In this document: positions 34,677 through 45,157 of the stretch, piece after piece
Position numbering within the stretch: the first letter of the stretch is position 1
Layout: each line of letters begins with the position of its first letter
From: Gadus chalcogrammus
Lineage: Eukaryota > Chordata > Actinopteri > Gadiformes > Gadidae
Direction: 5' to 3'
DNA length: 64,000 bases
Assembly: GCF_026213295.1 (NCBI RefSeq)
Contig: NC_079427.1
Location: forward strand, 35,629,318 to 35,693,317
Made by a program: the position numbers and the translations under genes
Notes under the pieces: generated by a model
What the model was told of the DNA's origin: nothing
The model's database searches: none
The model's input: only the letters and a program-made list of their open reading frames with translations

Positions 34677-35106
34677 ATGGAGAAACGTCCAACGGTAAAA
34701 TAGAGGAATTTTTCCGAGACCCAAATGGAGACGCTCGGATCACTGGTGGATGCGAACCGTCTGGTTTTATTTGGTAGCCTATAGCTGGCATTAAAAGGCC
34801 AGCAAAAGAATGCTATATGGAAGGAAATAACTGTTGCAGTGAATAGTGTTTCCAATGTTCGTCGGGCTACGGAAGAGGTTTGTTAATTAAATTAATTAAA
34901 TAATAAATTAAATGTACAACTTCTGTTATCCAGCTTAAAACATTTCACATATATGCTATTGTTTGCATTCCGTTAGTTATTTAATTCCGAATAAGGTGAA
35001 GAAAAAATGGTCCGACATGAAGCTCAGCACCAAAAAATGTGTTGCGGCTGTGAAGCCGGCCAAGCAAGAAACGGGAGGAGGCCGGTGCAGTGCGACTGCA
35101 GCGTAA
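34677..35106 (+). pseudogene. Harbinger Myb/SANT-like partner gene, broken
   Basis: Exon 1 (34,677-34,877) reads MEKRPTVK, then NFSETQMETLGSLVDANRLV and GQQKNAIWKEITVAVN, interrupted by two in-frame TAGs. A GT donor at 34,878 and an AG before 34,996 join it in phase to KKKWSDMKLSTKK. The tryptophans and the KKKW block are those of the trihelix/Myb-like DNA-binding domain of Harbinger ORF2. That protein brings the transposase to the nucleus and to the ends. The intron and reading order are intact, which is why the identity is clear despite the stops. Confidence 0.8.
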
Positions 35107-35759
35107 CTCACCGAGATGACTCTGACCATGTAGTGCGCCCTGATGTAGACGATGCCCAACGTTGCTATTTTGGAAAATAAAAGAATCGTGCGTGCCCCCA
35201 GGCCATCGGGCTACCATGTTCAGGATTGACATTCTGCCATCGCAAATAATCGGAACATTAACTGAATGGTAGCTTTTGCGGTTGATGTACGCGTAATCAT
35301 TAATAGATGGTTCATACGCACATGGGTACAATCAACCGCACCAATCACATTTGGAAACCTAGCAATAGCATAAAAATCCCGTTTGATTCCAGTTTGCTGA
35401 TCGTTATTATATGGGAATTTAATATAACGTTCGGAGAGGGACATTATAGCTGCCGAAACTGCTGGCATGGTTCGGCTAATACTTGGCTGGGAAATAGCAG
35501 ACCTGTCCCCGAGCTCCCGCTGCAAGATCCCGGTGGCCAAAAATCCCAAGGTAGAGCAAACCTGCACAGGTATTGCGTTTGATCGCCTAGTTTCTCGCCT
35601 TAACTGTGGCTCCAAAGCATTGCATAGCTCCATCAGGAGATGCCTTGGGAGACGAAAACGACTCAAGAGCCATTCATCGCCCTCCTAAAAAATTCGGCGC
35701 GGTCTCGAAAAACTCTCTCGTCTGTGCGTTGAGGTCCTTAACAGAGCCAGATCTGCCAT
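34981..35759 (-). pseudogene. Harbinger DDE transposase (HARBI1-like), broken
   Basis: The start (MADLALLRTSTHRRESF) is followed by a stop. Then comes FRLPRHLLMELCNALEP and the helix-turn-helix-like block GFLATGILQRELGDRSAISQ. NVIGAVDCTHVRM holds the first catalytic Asp. A frame change near 35,310-35,330 leads to NDYAYINRKSYHSVN and ARWPGGTHDSFIFQNS with the second Asp. The third Asp motif (LLGDxxY) is not found, so the catalytic domain is truncated. It would have cut at the element ends together with the Myb-like partner. Confidence 0.88.
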
Positions 35760-37469
35760 CGCTGAGACACGACCACCTTTGGCAAAGCTTCTGTTAATAT
35801 AGACAGCTGAATAAACATTTCACCTGTCACATTCTAATTATTTTCATAGCAATACTGTTTTTAATTAGGCCTGACTTGATTGTAATTGTTTGAACGGCTG
35901 GGCTAATTCCAATTTATTTAGTAATTAATACAGATGTTGAACATGGGCTACTTGTGCTGCACTATTCATCATTAAAATACCCGTATGTTGCGCCAAAAAA
36001 ACGCAGCCTGCGCTCACGTTCAAATTGATAAATGCCAAGCTCAACGTTGAAATGAGCGTACGTCCATTTTACGCACGTTTTCTGTCGTACGCTCGTTTGA
36101 TAAATGAGGGCCATTGACACACCGGCGGCAGAGTCAACCATGCAAGGCGACAACCAGCTCGTCAGGTCAAATTGTAAATTGTAAATATACCCAGCACTTT
36201 CTGTGATGTAGTATGCTTGTTTATCATAGAAAGTAATAAGAAATGACTCTTTACATTAAGGTAGTAGCCTAGTGAGTTCCCGCAATTTCATCGCATAAAA
36301 TTGCATAAATATGCCGCATATTTCATCGCATTTTTTAAGAAAACGTGCCGCATAGTCAAGGATTTTTGGCCGCATGAATCACAAACAAACGCTGCATTTT
36401 CCTGGAGGGACTGATATGAGGTTGCTAAATGAGTACGATAAGTATATAAAGAGACAGAATATTATTCTAACTAGGACAAAATACCCAGGGCCCAGTCAGG
36501 TGACCACTACACCTGATTTTCTCAGTTCCCTGGGGCTTTGTGACCCTAGGCAGTACTAAATGGGGGGTCTCTTCCTGGCATTGGGACATAGTGGCAGGGG
36601 CCTGTGGAGCCTTATGGCGCGTTTCCACTGCAGGGTGAGGTACGGTTCGCAAAGGTGCGTTACGGATTGCGTTTCCACTGCCAAAAGTGGGCGTGACCCG
36701 GACTGAGCCGTAGTCGTTTTTCCCTCGTCTTCAGTACTCATCCGTTGGGGTACTGAGACTCCTGAAAGGGTGCCGGAAAATTCGAGCTACACACCCCTTC
36801 CGTTGATTGGTCGACAGAATCGTCACTTCCGGGCGAAGTGGGGATAAAAACAAAGAAACAAACAAACAGTAGCCTCGAGGTATTATTCTTTACAATGAAG
36901 ATGTCGCGTAAAACGCGACATGTAAAACGCGACAATAACATAAAACTTTTCCGATGTCTACGTAGCTGCCGCGGCGATCATCATCCGGCCTACCATTTGG
37001 GTACCGTCGGCAGTGAAAACGCGACCTCAGAACTGAGCTGGGGGGTATACCACAAACCTCGCTGAACATACCCAGGCTTTCTTGGGAAAACCTGGCTCGA
37101 CAGAGCTGCAAATCACAATCAGAGTTAAATGGTACCACGAAGCTCACTTTAGATTCAATTAGATGAACCAGGTTTTCCGCTTTAGGTTCAGTGCGCGTTC
37201 ACTTGAAAGGGGCTTTTTTGCGTAATTTTTCTCACCTTTACGATAGATCAAGCAGTCTATATGCATATAAGTGAAAAGATTCTGCATATTGTCTATAAAA
37301 TAACTATGCCAAATGCAGAATTGTTCGCCATTAATCCAAATAGAATGATGATGATTTAAAAATGCATAAGCAACGTCCATCCTGCCTTATTCTATCATTT
37401 AGGGAATTCACTTTAAATACACCCGATGTAAGAAATGTATTGCATGTTTTCAACCGCTGAGAGGTAGCG

Positions 37470-37545
37470 GCTGTAGCGTAGTGGATTAGTATAAAACCCG
37501 AACGCCAGCGACCGGGGTTCAAATTCGCCGGTCTATCATCATGCA
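37470..37545 (+). repeat. tRNA-like sequence (A and B boxes)
   Basis: TAGCGTAGTGG fits the pol III A box and GGTTCAAATTC the B box, about 40 bp apart, but no clean cloverleaf forms. A degenerate tRNA-derived SINE head is the likely source. Confidence 0.4.
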
Positions 37546-37689
37546 TTTTACCCCCATAGATGTGGTGCCAGCAAGGCCTTGAAAATATGGGTTCAAGTTC
37601 GAAATAAGCACAAAAATATAATTCCATAAGCTTTAGTGAATAAGTATTCCATATGCATGAGAACTGGGACTTTTTAAGCTTCACTTAAA

Positions 37690-37770
37690 TTCGTGTCACT
37701 TGGGAGTCGAACCCCCCGCGCAGAAATTCAAGACTGACGCGCTACCTCCACTCTATCACTCTGTCACGGA
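37690..37770 (-). repeat. tRNA-like sequence on the minus strand
   Basis: On the minus strand AGAGTGGAGGTAGCGCG and GGGGGTTCGACTCCC resemble a D-arm/A box and a perfect B box. The anticodon stem pairs poorly, so a functional tRNA is unlikely. It faces the plus-strand tRNA-like unit about 150 bp away. Confidence 0.4.
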
Positions 37771-38660
37771 GACACAATGCGCAACAGTAAGCATTGTCTA
37801 CATAAGGTCCAAAAGGACGATCAAATAACGAACACCCTCTGATGAGAATCTGTATCTCTCATGAAGAACCCAGGGCTCCAGAGTGCGCCTAATTTGGACG
37901 CACATGCGCCTAGAATTCGGGGTAGTGCGACCAAATATTTTATTTGGGCGCACCGGTGCGACTGAAAATTCTGGTATAATTTTTTTTTTTTTTACAGAGC
38001 AGTCTATTCATAATATTGTAATGACCACGGAAGAGGCAGTGAATTAAGTATTGATTAGACAGCGATTTATTAGATACCTAATAAACCGTTGGAACACGCA
38101 AGACCGGTAACCATAGCAACACCGGTAAACAAACCCGCAAAGCCCAATCCAGGGGCCTGTACTACGAAGCTCGATTAGAGGGTTAGCGAGGTATGTTGAG
38201 CTGAAAGCCTGGGTTAGCTGTACCACGAAAGTCTCTTTAAGCGTCTCTGTATCACCATGGTGACTTACGCTCCCAACCAAACCTGGTCGGGAGCAGCTTT
38301 TCAGCTTATGCTGCGTTTTAATATCCATCCGTCTCGGAGGTCCGAGGACGTTGCCTAGCGACACACACAAACACGCCCGTTTTCCTCGGACGTCGAACTC
38401 GCCATCTCGGTTGAACTCAGTGGTGACCGAGCAAAATTGCGAGACAGAATTCAAGATGGCTGCGCCCATTGTGACTTCAAGTATGAACTGTTTTCATTGT
38501 GCTTGGACCACTTTGGTGGTTTAAATGGCAATTTCAATCACTCGTATTACTGCAATACCTTACTGCGTCCGTATCTCTGCCTATGGCCTATAGTCTACTT
38601 ATTTTGGAGCGCCTGGTCCTCTGCCAATGCTACCGCGACAACAGCTTTCCGGGTGGCGTC

Positions 38661-39219
38661 TAGGGCTGGGATAAACGATTAATTTTTAAACGATTAACTT
38701 CTTAATTTTCGATGCATCGATTCATCTAACGATTCGAACCGATTAGATTTCGATTTGATTCTCGATTATCTCCCGATTAATTGACTAATAGCAATTTATA
38801 CATGTTGATTTACATATCTGAATGAAAACAATATGAATTCCTTAACATTTCAATACATGTTTATTGCCTTTAAATTCCAAAATAAAAGTGCAAAGTAATG
38901 CATTCTTAGAATTCAATGGTGCTCGGTCATCTGCAGCTGCTACCGGGTGGTGCCTCTTCAGGTGCTGGTGAATTGCCGTGGTGCTAGAATGGAAAGTCAT
39001 CTCCATTTTGCAAAGACGACATATCACGGAATCGTTTCCTTTCACATTAAAGAATTCCCATACTTTAGAGGAACGAGTGCGTGGCGCCTTGCACTTATGA
39101 AAGTCTGAGGAGCCACTCGAGCCACTTCTTTTATTTTTATTAATCGACGCGCATTTTTCGCGTCAACGTAATTTATGCGTCAACGTCATCGATAACGTCG
39201 ACGCGTCGTCCCAGCCCTA
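38661..39219 (-). mobile_element. Short hAT with BED finger
   Basis: The ends TAGGGCTGGGATAAACGATT and (minus strand) TAGGGCTGGGACGACGCGTC have perfect flanks GTGGCGTC (38,653-38,660; 39,220-39,227). At 559 bp it is a deletion derivative that still keeps the finger coding sequence. Confidence 0.92.
38842..39045 (-). pseudogene. BED zinc-finger relic
   Basis: [20 protein letters not shown] followed by [14 protein letters not shown] has the CxxC...HxxxxH layout of a BED finger, the DNA-binding head of ZBED-like hAT transposases. Unrelated residues then run to a stop. Confidence 0.75.
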
Positions 39220-39397
39220 GTGGCGTCCATGTTTTCCTCCAACGACCGAGCGAAATAATAAAACGCTTGAAGTGTGGGCGTGGCGTCAGATCCGAGATCC
39301 GAGTCGGTTCGCAGAGAATACTCGAACGCAGCATTAGTCTACCCGGAGATCGGCTACTTATATCGGCGTGCGCAGCTTCCTAGCCCCTCCTCCGATA

Positions 39398-39610
39398 ATG
39401 TCGTCACCATTTGTGGGTGTTCCCCTGGACCACGGCGCACTTATCGTACAGGCGCCTCTCCGGAGACAGAGGGTTTTTCGGGACAGAACCGATCCCTTGG
39501 CATTGTCTGACGATATTCTCTATGAGAGATACAGATTCTCAGAGGGTATTCGTTATTTGATCTTCCTTGTTGGACCGTATGTCAAGTCAATGCTACACAA
39601 AGAAGCTGTG
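39398..39610 (+). pseudogene. Harbinger transposase N-terminus, copy A
   Basis: MSSPFVGVPLDHGALIVQAP, RRQRVFRDRTDPLALSDDIL and YERYRFSEGIRYLIFLVGPY follow the N-terminal pattern of HARBI1-like fish transposases (RERxFRDRxDPL, LYERYRFS). After GPYVK the similarity ends. The catalytic DDE part is absent. Confidence 0.7.
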
Positions 39611-40295
39611 CACTTACTAGCCGCGTTTACATGGACACATCTGATCTGCATAGATTACTATGCGGAATAGAAGATAATCAAATAGCCTACGCCTCGTTCG
39701 GAATACAATTATCTGTTCGGCATTGAATTCTATGCCGAATAGAAGAGGTGGTGTAGTCTGTTTTAATCGACACGCATACACTTATTCCGGACAGATTGGG
39801 GTTTAACTTAGAGCAGCTGCAGTAGTTCGCAATTGGTCCACTGAGCTCCGTTGGTACTTTTATGCACACCGAACTTGACCGCTGTCAAGGAAAGTGGATT
39901 TATTGCCTGATTCACGTCTTTGTTCGTAAGTAGTCCGGTAAACGTGTCCGGTTGCGAAGCGATGGGACATGGGTGTTTATTAATGACGTGTTCGCGTATC
40001 GTAGTGTCCGCACGCGTCCGAGATAACTGTAAATGAGTAGGCTACTACTAGTACATTTGCAGGCTGAACGTTAAAATACTTCTTAACTTAGAGAGACCAC
40101 TCTCTCCCACCAGTCTCCACCACTCTCTCCCCCCCCCCCTTCAACAACTCAGCGGCAGGCACGGTCCAACGCCCCCCCGCTCTCAACAACTCACAACTTG
40201 GGTGCACCATAAATACGTGCTGGTGCACCCAAATGAAAAATGTAGGCGCAACAGTGCACCCAAGGAAAAAGTTAGCCTGGAGCCCTGGAAGAACC

Positions 40296-40340
40296 CCAAT
40301 TTCGTTGTTTGCACAATGACAATAAAGTCTGAAATCTGAA
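40296..40340 (+). repeat. LINE 3' tail
   Basis: CCAATTTCGTTGTTTGCACAATGACAATAAAGTCTGAAATCTGA is a fish LINE 3' end with a short terminal repeat. It is both the target of the hAT to its left and an insertion in Harbinger copy B to its right. Confidence 0.55.
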
Positions 40341-40341
40341 T

Positions 40342-40682
40342 ATCGTCAGACAATGCCAAGGGATCGGTTCTGTCCCGTAAAACCCTCTGTCTCCGGAGAG
40401 ACGCCTGTATGAGAAGTGCGCCGAGGTCCACGGGAACACCCACAAATGGTGACGCCATTGTCAGAGGAGGGGCTAGGAAGCTGCGCACGCCGATTTAAGT
40501 AGCCGATCTCCGGCTAGACTAAGCCGAAAAACTGCACCCGACCAGGTTTAGTTGCGAGCATAAGTCACCATGGTGATACAGCGAAGCTAAAAGAGATCGA
40601 CTTTCGTGGTACAACTAACCCAGGCTTTGAGCTCAAAATACCTCGCTAACCCTCTAAGCAAGCTTTGTGGTACAGGCCCCTG
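40342..40682 (-). mobile_element. Harbinger 5' fragment, copy B
   Basis: Read on the minus strand, it begins at 40,682 with CAGGGGCCTGTACCACAAAG. It contains MASPFVGVPVDLGALLIQAS and RRQRVLRDRTDPLALSDDI (from 40,458), the same transposase start as copy A but in opposite orientation. The reading is cut by the LINE tail. A possible other end of this copy lies near 37,034 (GTATACCACAAACCTCGCTG). Confidence 0.7.
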
Positions 40683-40690
40683 GGCTATAC

Positions 40691-40711
40691 CGCCCCCCCC
40701 CCCCCCCCCCC
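40691..40711 (+). repeat. Poly-C run (~20)
   Basis: An uninterrupted C tract between Harbinger copy B and the element at 40,724. Matching G-runs occur in the related MITE copies at 7412-7426 and 7632-7647, so it is inherited from that family. Confidence 0.9.
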
Positions 40712-41020
40712 TTACCGGACTGACTGTCCGTCCACACCAGAAGCGAATTGAGCGACCAAATCGCCGGAAGTCATTCACTTTCTATGGGCAAGAGCGACCA
40801 GAGCGACCAAAGCGACCAACGCTACCAGCGGCCAAAGTTGAGCGACCAGAGCGTCAAAAAGAAGTTGAAAACTTTTTAACTTTATGCAAATGACTTATTC
40901 GCTTCAGCGACCAAACACTGACAGCCAATCGGAATGTAGACGCTCTTCGCTTGCGTGGATCCCAGGGAACATCGGCAGGCACTTTGGTTCCTACCTACCT
41001 TTATTCACTCACTGAACAAA

Positions 41021-41152
41021 ATGTCGGCTGAAGTATTAATCGCGGCTGTAACTGGGCACCCGGTGTTGTACGAACCCACCCTTTTTCAGTTCAGAGATCG
41101 AAACGCCATAGTGGTTTCGATATCAAGTGATGATAAGCGGGAGTATTTATAG
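41021..41152 (+). pseudogene. MADF-domain relic (Harbinger partner)
   Basis: MSAEVLIAAVTGHPVLYEPT plus QFRDRN is the first third of a MADF domain (LI..V..HP.LY, then RDR). MADF is the trihelix-type DNA-binding module used as the second protein in one Harbinger lineage. It ends in a stop after 43 codons, lacking the rest of the domain. Confidence 0.65.
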
Positions 41153-41397
41153 GCTACATCTAGAACGTTCGTATTTAAGCGGGAATCATTATAATTTGCT
41201 CTACATGCCACCAATCTAACCAAACAATCGCGTGTAGCATGCTTTAAACCAAACCAAAAAAGTATTTGAAATCGTCACATAAACAAACTAATCGACAAGA
41301 CGAGGGATAAATGACAAGGGATATATCTCTTGTCTTTTATCCCTCTATTCCCCACTATTCACGGAGCCTGAGGTGAATAATTTTTTAATTAAATAGT

Positions 41398-41610
41398 CTA
41401 GATAGATAGATAGTCAAGTCTTTATTAATACCAAACGACACAAATCGTCGGGAATCCATTTAGGTGGTTCGTCCCACACAGGACAGTAGCCTACAATACC
41501 ACACAGAACAAGTCTGACTGGATAATACACACAATACATCACATTAAAACTAGACACGCGTTGATAGATAGATAGACAGAAAGGCCTAGATAGATAGATA
41601 GATATGTTCC
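41398..41610 (-). repeat. LINE 3' end with GATA tail
   Basis: Blocks of TAGATAGATAGATAG at 41,401-41,415 and 41,563-41,605 bracket CAAGTCTTTATTAATACC. Read on the minus strand, AATAAAGACTTG followed by (CTAT)n looks like a LINE 3' tail. No reading frame was seen. Confidence 0.5.
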
Positions 41611-43475
41611 ATTATTTGCCTTGCGGAGCCAACCAGTCCTGTGCACGTATGCAAATGAGCCATGTGTCCCAACGTCTATTTGTTTTGAATGCGACGAATG
41701 AGTGCAGATCATGATTTGCAGATCCAGATCAGTGAAACATATTTTAACTACTACAGCACGCAGGGTTTTTTGTTCTCGGTTGTAATTAGCCTACATTTTA
41801 GGATTTTTTTTTATATTGGGGGGAATCACTGTCCTACTTGTTGTCGAAGCACTTTATCGAACAAGCAAAACCGTCTCGGCAATATGGCCAAGGTGTATGG
41901 GAGAGTTCACTATTTGATATGGCTGTCTGTAGGGCCTACTAAACGCATACGGCTCCTTTAAATGCGTCTGCATAATTGAATTGTACGTCATGAGCGACTT
42001 GAGCGACCAAAGCGAACAGAAAAATTCGCAGCGAAACTTTGTGAGCGACCAGAGCGTCTTTGACGCTTTGGTCGCTCCTGGTGTGGACGTACAGACTGAG
42101 GCAACCGAACCGTACCGCACCCTGCAGTTGAAACGCGGCATTATTGTTAATCCTGTCCCCACTGGGCCCGTTCTTACTCCCAGAATGCATGAGTGACAAC
42201 TTCCTGGGACAGTGTGTTGGGTGAGGCACCTTAGCAGCAGTGGTCATGGTGGTAGGGGAGTCTGGCTTTGAGGGGGTCCGCAGCCTCCCACTGCCCCAGG
42301 GAGAAGACTGGTTGGTGGGCATGATGCGTCTAGGGGCTGTTCTTAATGACCTGGGGATCTGAAGAGGGACAAGTGAGAGAGCAGGCCAATGTCTTTGCAG
42401 TAGGATATACGAAGGGCTTCTCCCAGAAAACAATCCATCTCACCTGCGCACTCCACCGTCAAGAGATTGGTTGTCAGCGATTGCAAGGTCAGTGAGGGGG
42501 TCCCCGGTGTGGTCAGCTCCGGATATCTAGCGCTAAACATACGCTGTAGCTTCTTCCTGGAACTCCGGAAGTATCCCACAGCATGCTGCTAGCATTAGTT
42601 AGCTGCTAGCAGCAGCTAGGAGGCGACGGCTCGCAGGACTGCTAGTTTCAGTGGCTTAACTATGGTCTGTAGATAGAGATTGCAGATGGGCTGGCTTGGG
42701 TAGGGGCTCTCGTCATTGGATGCGCCGGGGGCCCGGGTTCTGGAGTCTAGGGGGGTTGAACACAGGACCACCCGTAGGGAGACCCAGTGATGTGCAGTGG
42801 CTCAGAAGCTCCACAGTACGCAACCGGAGCGCCGACCGGAATCTTCTGAGCTGCCAGCCTCATCAGATACCCACCAATGGGCTGTCAGATATTGTTCGCT
42901 GGCCTGTCAGGTAAACCAGATTTACATTTAAATTACTTTGATCCATGGTCGATCAATTTGAGCAATTGGTTTACATCACATACATTAATTTACAAACATA
43001 TGAAACACTAAAGTATGTCAAGGTAATAACAATGTACAAACCGCAATCAGTAGGGAGTGTATTGGTGCGGGTGCTCTGACGGGATAAAGGGTCTGGACGG
43101 AGGGTATGATGAGCTATGATATCAGAGATGAAAGGTTATCCTCAACTCCTCGGTGTCCATGACAACAAACAGATTAACGAATCTTCCAGAATCTCAACAC
43201 AGCGCAATAGTCACTTCTTTAGTCAGAGTCCTTCATATATCCCTCAATGTTGCATCGTTACACCCAGTACATTCTTTTAAAACACAAAGCTAGATGTCCA
43301 AGACCATAGTTTACCCCACTGGGACATGCTACATGCTAAGCTACCCACGCCGCTCCACACTAGCAGTATAGCTAGTGTTAGCTCCACTTCAACACACCGA
43401 CACTCAATAACACCACAACACAGCAGAGCCCGCCGTGTGTGTGTGTGTGCGTGTTTGTTTGTGTGAGTGTTTTAC

Positions 43476-43690
43476 CTGTCAGGACGAGGCTTCCCGTTGA
43501 ATTAAGAGGAGGACCGCAGCACCACGAGCTCACCGACGGAACTGACACACGCTGCACGAGCTGCAGAGAGCTCCGGCCCCCTAGCAACCAACAGCCTGGT
43601 AACGGCGGGTACAAGCTTTGTATCCTAGCAACTACCGACCCCCACCACCAGCGGTACACACGAGCGTCGATGCACTAACGACCACTACAA
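43476..43690 (-). promoter_or_regulatory. CpG-rich candidate promoter / first exon
   Basis: This stretch is rich in CpG compared with its neighbours. On the minus strand it contains GTTGCTAGG twice and GTTACC once, half-sites of the kind bound by RFX factors (X-box), and ends in a CTGACAG/GTAAAA donor. It could start the candidate transcription unit to its left. It is inferred from composition and motifs only. Confidence 0.35.
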
Positions 43691-43727
43691 CAGCCCCTAA
43701 AATCTGTTGACCGACAAAACACAAGGC

Positions 43728-44787
43728 CAGTGGCGGTTCTAGACACATTTTAATAGGGGGGCCAAGGAGGGACCAGTGTTCAACCAGAGGGGCTCAAAAA
43801 AAGCCAAAAATATATATTTAAGATTATAAACTTCAACAGTCAGTATTTTTCTTTCAAACTATCTTAAATTAATGGAGCTCATGCCCTACAATCCTAAATC
43901 ATCAAAATCATATAATCATTTGTTTTGTACAAGCGTGCAAGAAAGGTAGGGCCATAAAAAATGACAAATAAAAAATACAGTAAAGGGTACAAGATACAAC
44001 GTGTCAATGTGAAAAAAAACTCCAGGGTACACCGAAGTGCAAAACAATGTGCCATTTCCTATTTATTTTATCAGTTTCAGTGTGGAGAAACTGTGTTCCC
44101 AAGAGGCTGAGCTTACAGGAAGGGTTACAGCAATCTTGCACAGTCTAAAGAGCTCAAAGGAAACTTCCCTGTTCTACAGTTCTTTCCTCATTTAATGATA
44201 GCTGCTATTAGAAGAAAAAAAACTAGTAGGCAGATAGCCTACTACTCTGTACTCAAATGTATTTGTAATCCCGATGCAGCAGCCAAAACGGATGAAAATA
44301 CGTGTTTAATATCGCAACTTTGTGTAGCCTAGACCTAGCAAGGACACTGATGTTTGGATACTCGCTTCTGCTTCGATGAGTTTGCATAGATATGATTACG
44401 TTTCTAAATATATCGAGACCAGACATTTACAAACTTAATTTCATCATCAGTGTGAGGAACTACAGTAACCCGGTTATGTGCAAGAACAACAAGTTACTTA
44501 CGAAATTAAATCGTTTTGTTTAGCTTTGACTCTTGCAACAGGGGAAATCATGGCTCCTTCCTCCAAGAGTAGTTGCTGAGCTCTCATTTACCGAGCGAGC
44601 AGCAGCAGCACGTTGTTTGGGTGCGCCGCTGTAATTTACCCGTGTAGAATGATGCATCGCATTAGTTCCGTAAAATTAGTAAAATCATAATTGTTTTATT
44701 GGTCAGCATGGGGGGGCCACAGGGGGGACCAGGGACATGTCTACAGGGGCACTGGCCCCTGTAGGCCCCCATGTAGAACCGCCATTG
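43728..44787. mobile_element. hAT transposon, CAGTGGCGGTTCTA ends
   Basis: The ends CAGTGGCGGTTCTAGACAC and (minus strand) CAATGGCGGTTCTACATGG have perfect flanks CACAAGGC (43,720-43,727; 44,788-44,795). GGGGGGCC subterminal runs are visible. At 1.06 kb it has no recognised gene and is a non-autonomous copy. Confidence 0.92.
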
Positions 44788-44795
44788 CACAAGGC

Positions 44796-45070
44796 TGTTC
44801 AACTTTGCTCAATTATACATTATTATTACTAATACTTCTTATTATTATAGATACATTTAGAATGACTTTCAGATCAAACGCATTGAATATTAAAATATAT
44901 TTAATATTTCATCAACCAATCTGGAGTCTGCTGTTGTGTCAGGCCATCAGTTTCCAGCGAAAACATTATTTTGTAGTCAAGGGAGGGGTCGGGAAATGTT
45001 AACACAGTGTCCTGGCTCTTAACGAATACAACCTGACACCCTATAGGACACCAGATACCTCTCTCACACA

Positions 45071-45157
<87 letters not shown>

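Larger units (their letters stand above)
34453..36112 (-). mobile_element. PIF/Harbinger transposon with two convergent genes
   Basis: The ends begin GGCCCTCATTTATCAAACG in inverted orientation, with ATT on both flanks (34,450-34,452; 36,113-36,115). It carries the two genes typical of Harbinger: a DDE transposase on the minus strand and a Myb/SANT-like protein on the plus strand. They converge and overlap. Both are mutated, so the copy is not autonomous. Confidence 0.92.
33681..36413 (+). mobile_element. hAT element, 6-bp target duplication
   Basis: The ends CAGTCCCTCCAGAAAAAC and (minus strand) CAGTCCCTCCAGGAAAAT have ATATGA on both flanks (33,675-33,680; 36,414-36,419). Repeated GCGCATAAT/GCCGCATA words mark both subterminal regions. 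It keeps the start of a transposase and hosts a Harbinger element. Confidence 0.85.
38309..39333. mobile_element. Harbinger-type MITE inside copy A
   Basis: The ends TGCTGCGTTTTAATATCC and (minus strand) TGCTGCGTTCGAGTATTC are flanked by TTA (38,306-38,308; 39,334-39,336). Removing it rejoins copy A so that it matches copy B. It hosts a short hAT. Confidence 0.75.
38150..39615 (+). mobile_element. Harbinger 5' fragment, copy A
   Basis: It begins CAGGGGCCTGTACTACGAAG; the first ~155 bp match the end at 40,682 (copy B) in inverted orientation. It carries the transposase start at 39,398 and then breaks off; no matching right end was found. A second Harbinger MITE interrupts it at 38,309. Confidence 0.65.
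37871..40287. mobile_element. hAT transposon, CAGGGCTCCAG ends
   Basis: The ends CAGGGCTCCAGAGTGCGCC and (minus strand) CAGGGCTCCAGGCTAACTT are flanked by perfect GAAGAACC (37,863-37,870; 40,288-40,295). The subterminal phrases GGGCGCACCGGTGCG and TGGTGCACCC are typical of this family. The target was a LINE 3' end (CAATTTCGTTGTTTGCACAA at 40,296). Inside lie a Harbinger 5' fragment with two nested elements. Confidence 0.9.
40724..42094 (+). mobile_element. Harbinger-type element with MADF gene start
   Basis: The ends CTGTCCGTCCACACCAGAAG and (minus strand) CTGTACGTCCACACCAGGAG are flanked by ACTGA on both sides (40,719-40,723; 42,095-42,099). GAGCGACCA / TGGTCGCTC words repeat at each end. 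It keeps only the beginning of a MADF-domain gene. A LINE 3' end lies inside. Confidence 0.75.
36615..42140. mobile_element. Harbinger-type element with a nested interior
   Basis: The ends TGGCGCGTTTCCACTGCAGG and (minus strand) TGCCGCGTTTCAACTGCAGG have TTA flanks (36,612-36,614; 42,141-42,143), the Harbinger target preference. Its own sequence (about 36,615-37,030 and 42,100-42,140) is short. The rest is later insertions, including a hAT, Harbinger pieces and a MADF-bearing element. Confidence 0.75.
36505..43690 (-). other. Possible host transcription unit, 4 candidate exons
   Basis: Minus-strand splice-like blocks line up. They are a CpG-rich first exon ending CTGACAG/GTAAAA (43,476); exon 42,903-42,444, with an ATG at 42,540 (MFSARYPELTTPGTPSLTL) and donor GCAG/GTGAGA; exon 42,358-42,178 (RIMPTNQSSPWGSGRL), acceptor CTTCAG, donor GGGA/GTAAGA; and exon 36,596-36,505, acceptor CTCCACAG, donor ATCAG/GTGTAG. 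The phases do not agree between the second and third exons, so coding is doubtful. It could be a noncoding RNA, a gene with a different true exon set, or chance. No family was recognised. The last intron holds the 5.5-kb Harbinger nest. Confidence 0.3.

Noticed and set aside
45061..45156. Val/Cys repeat protein on the minus strand
   Set aside because: Pure translation of the CA microsatellite.
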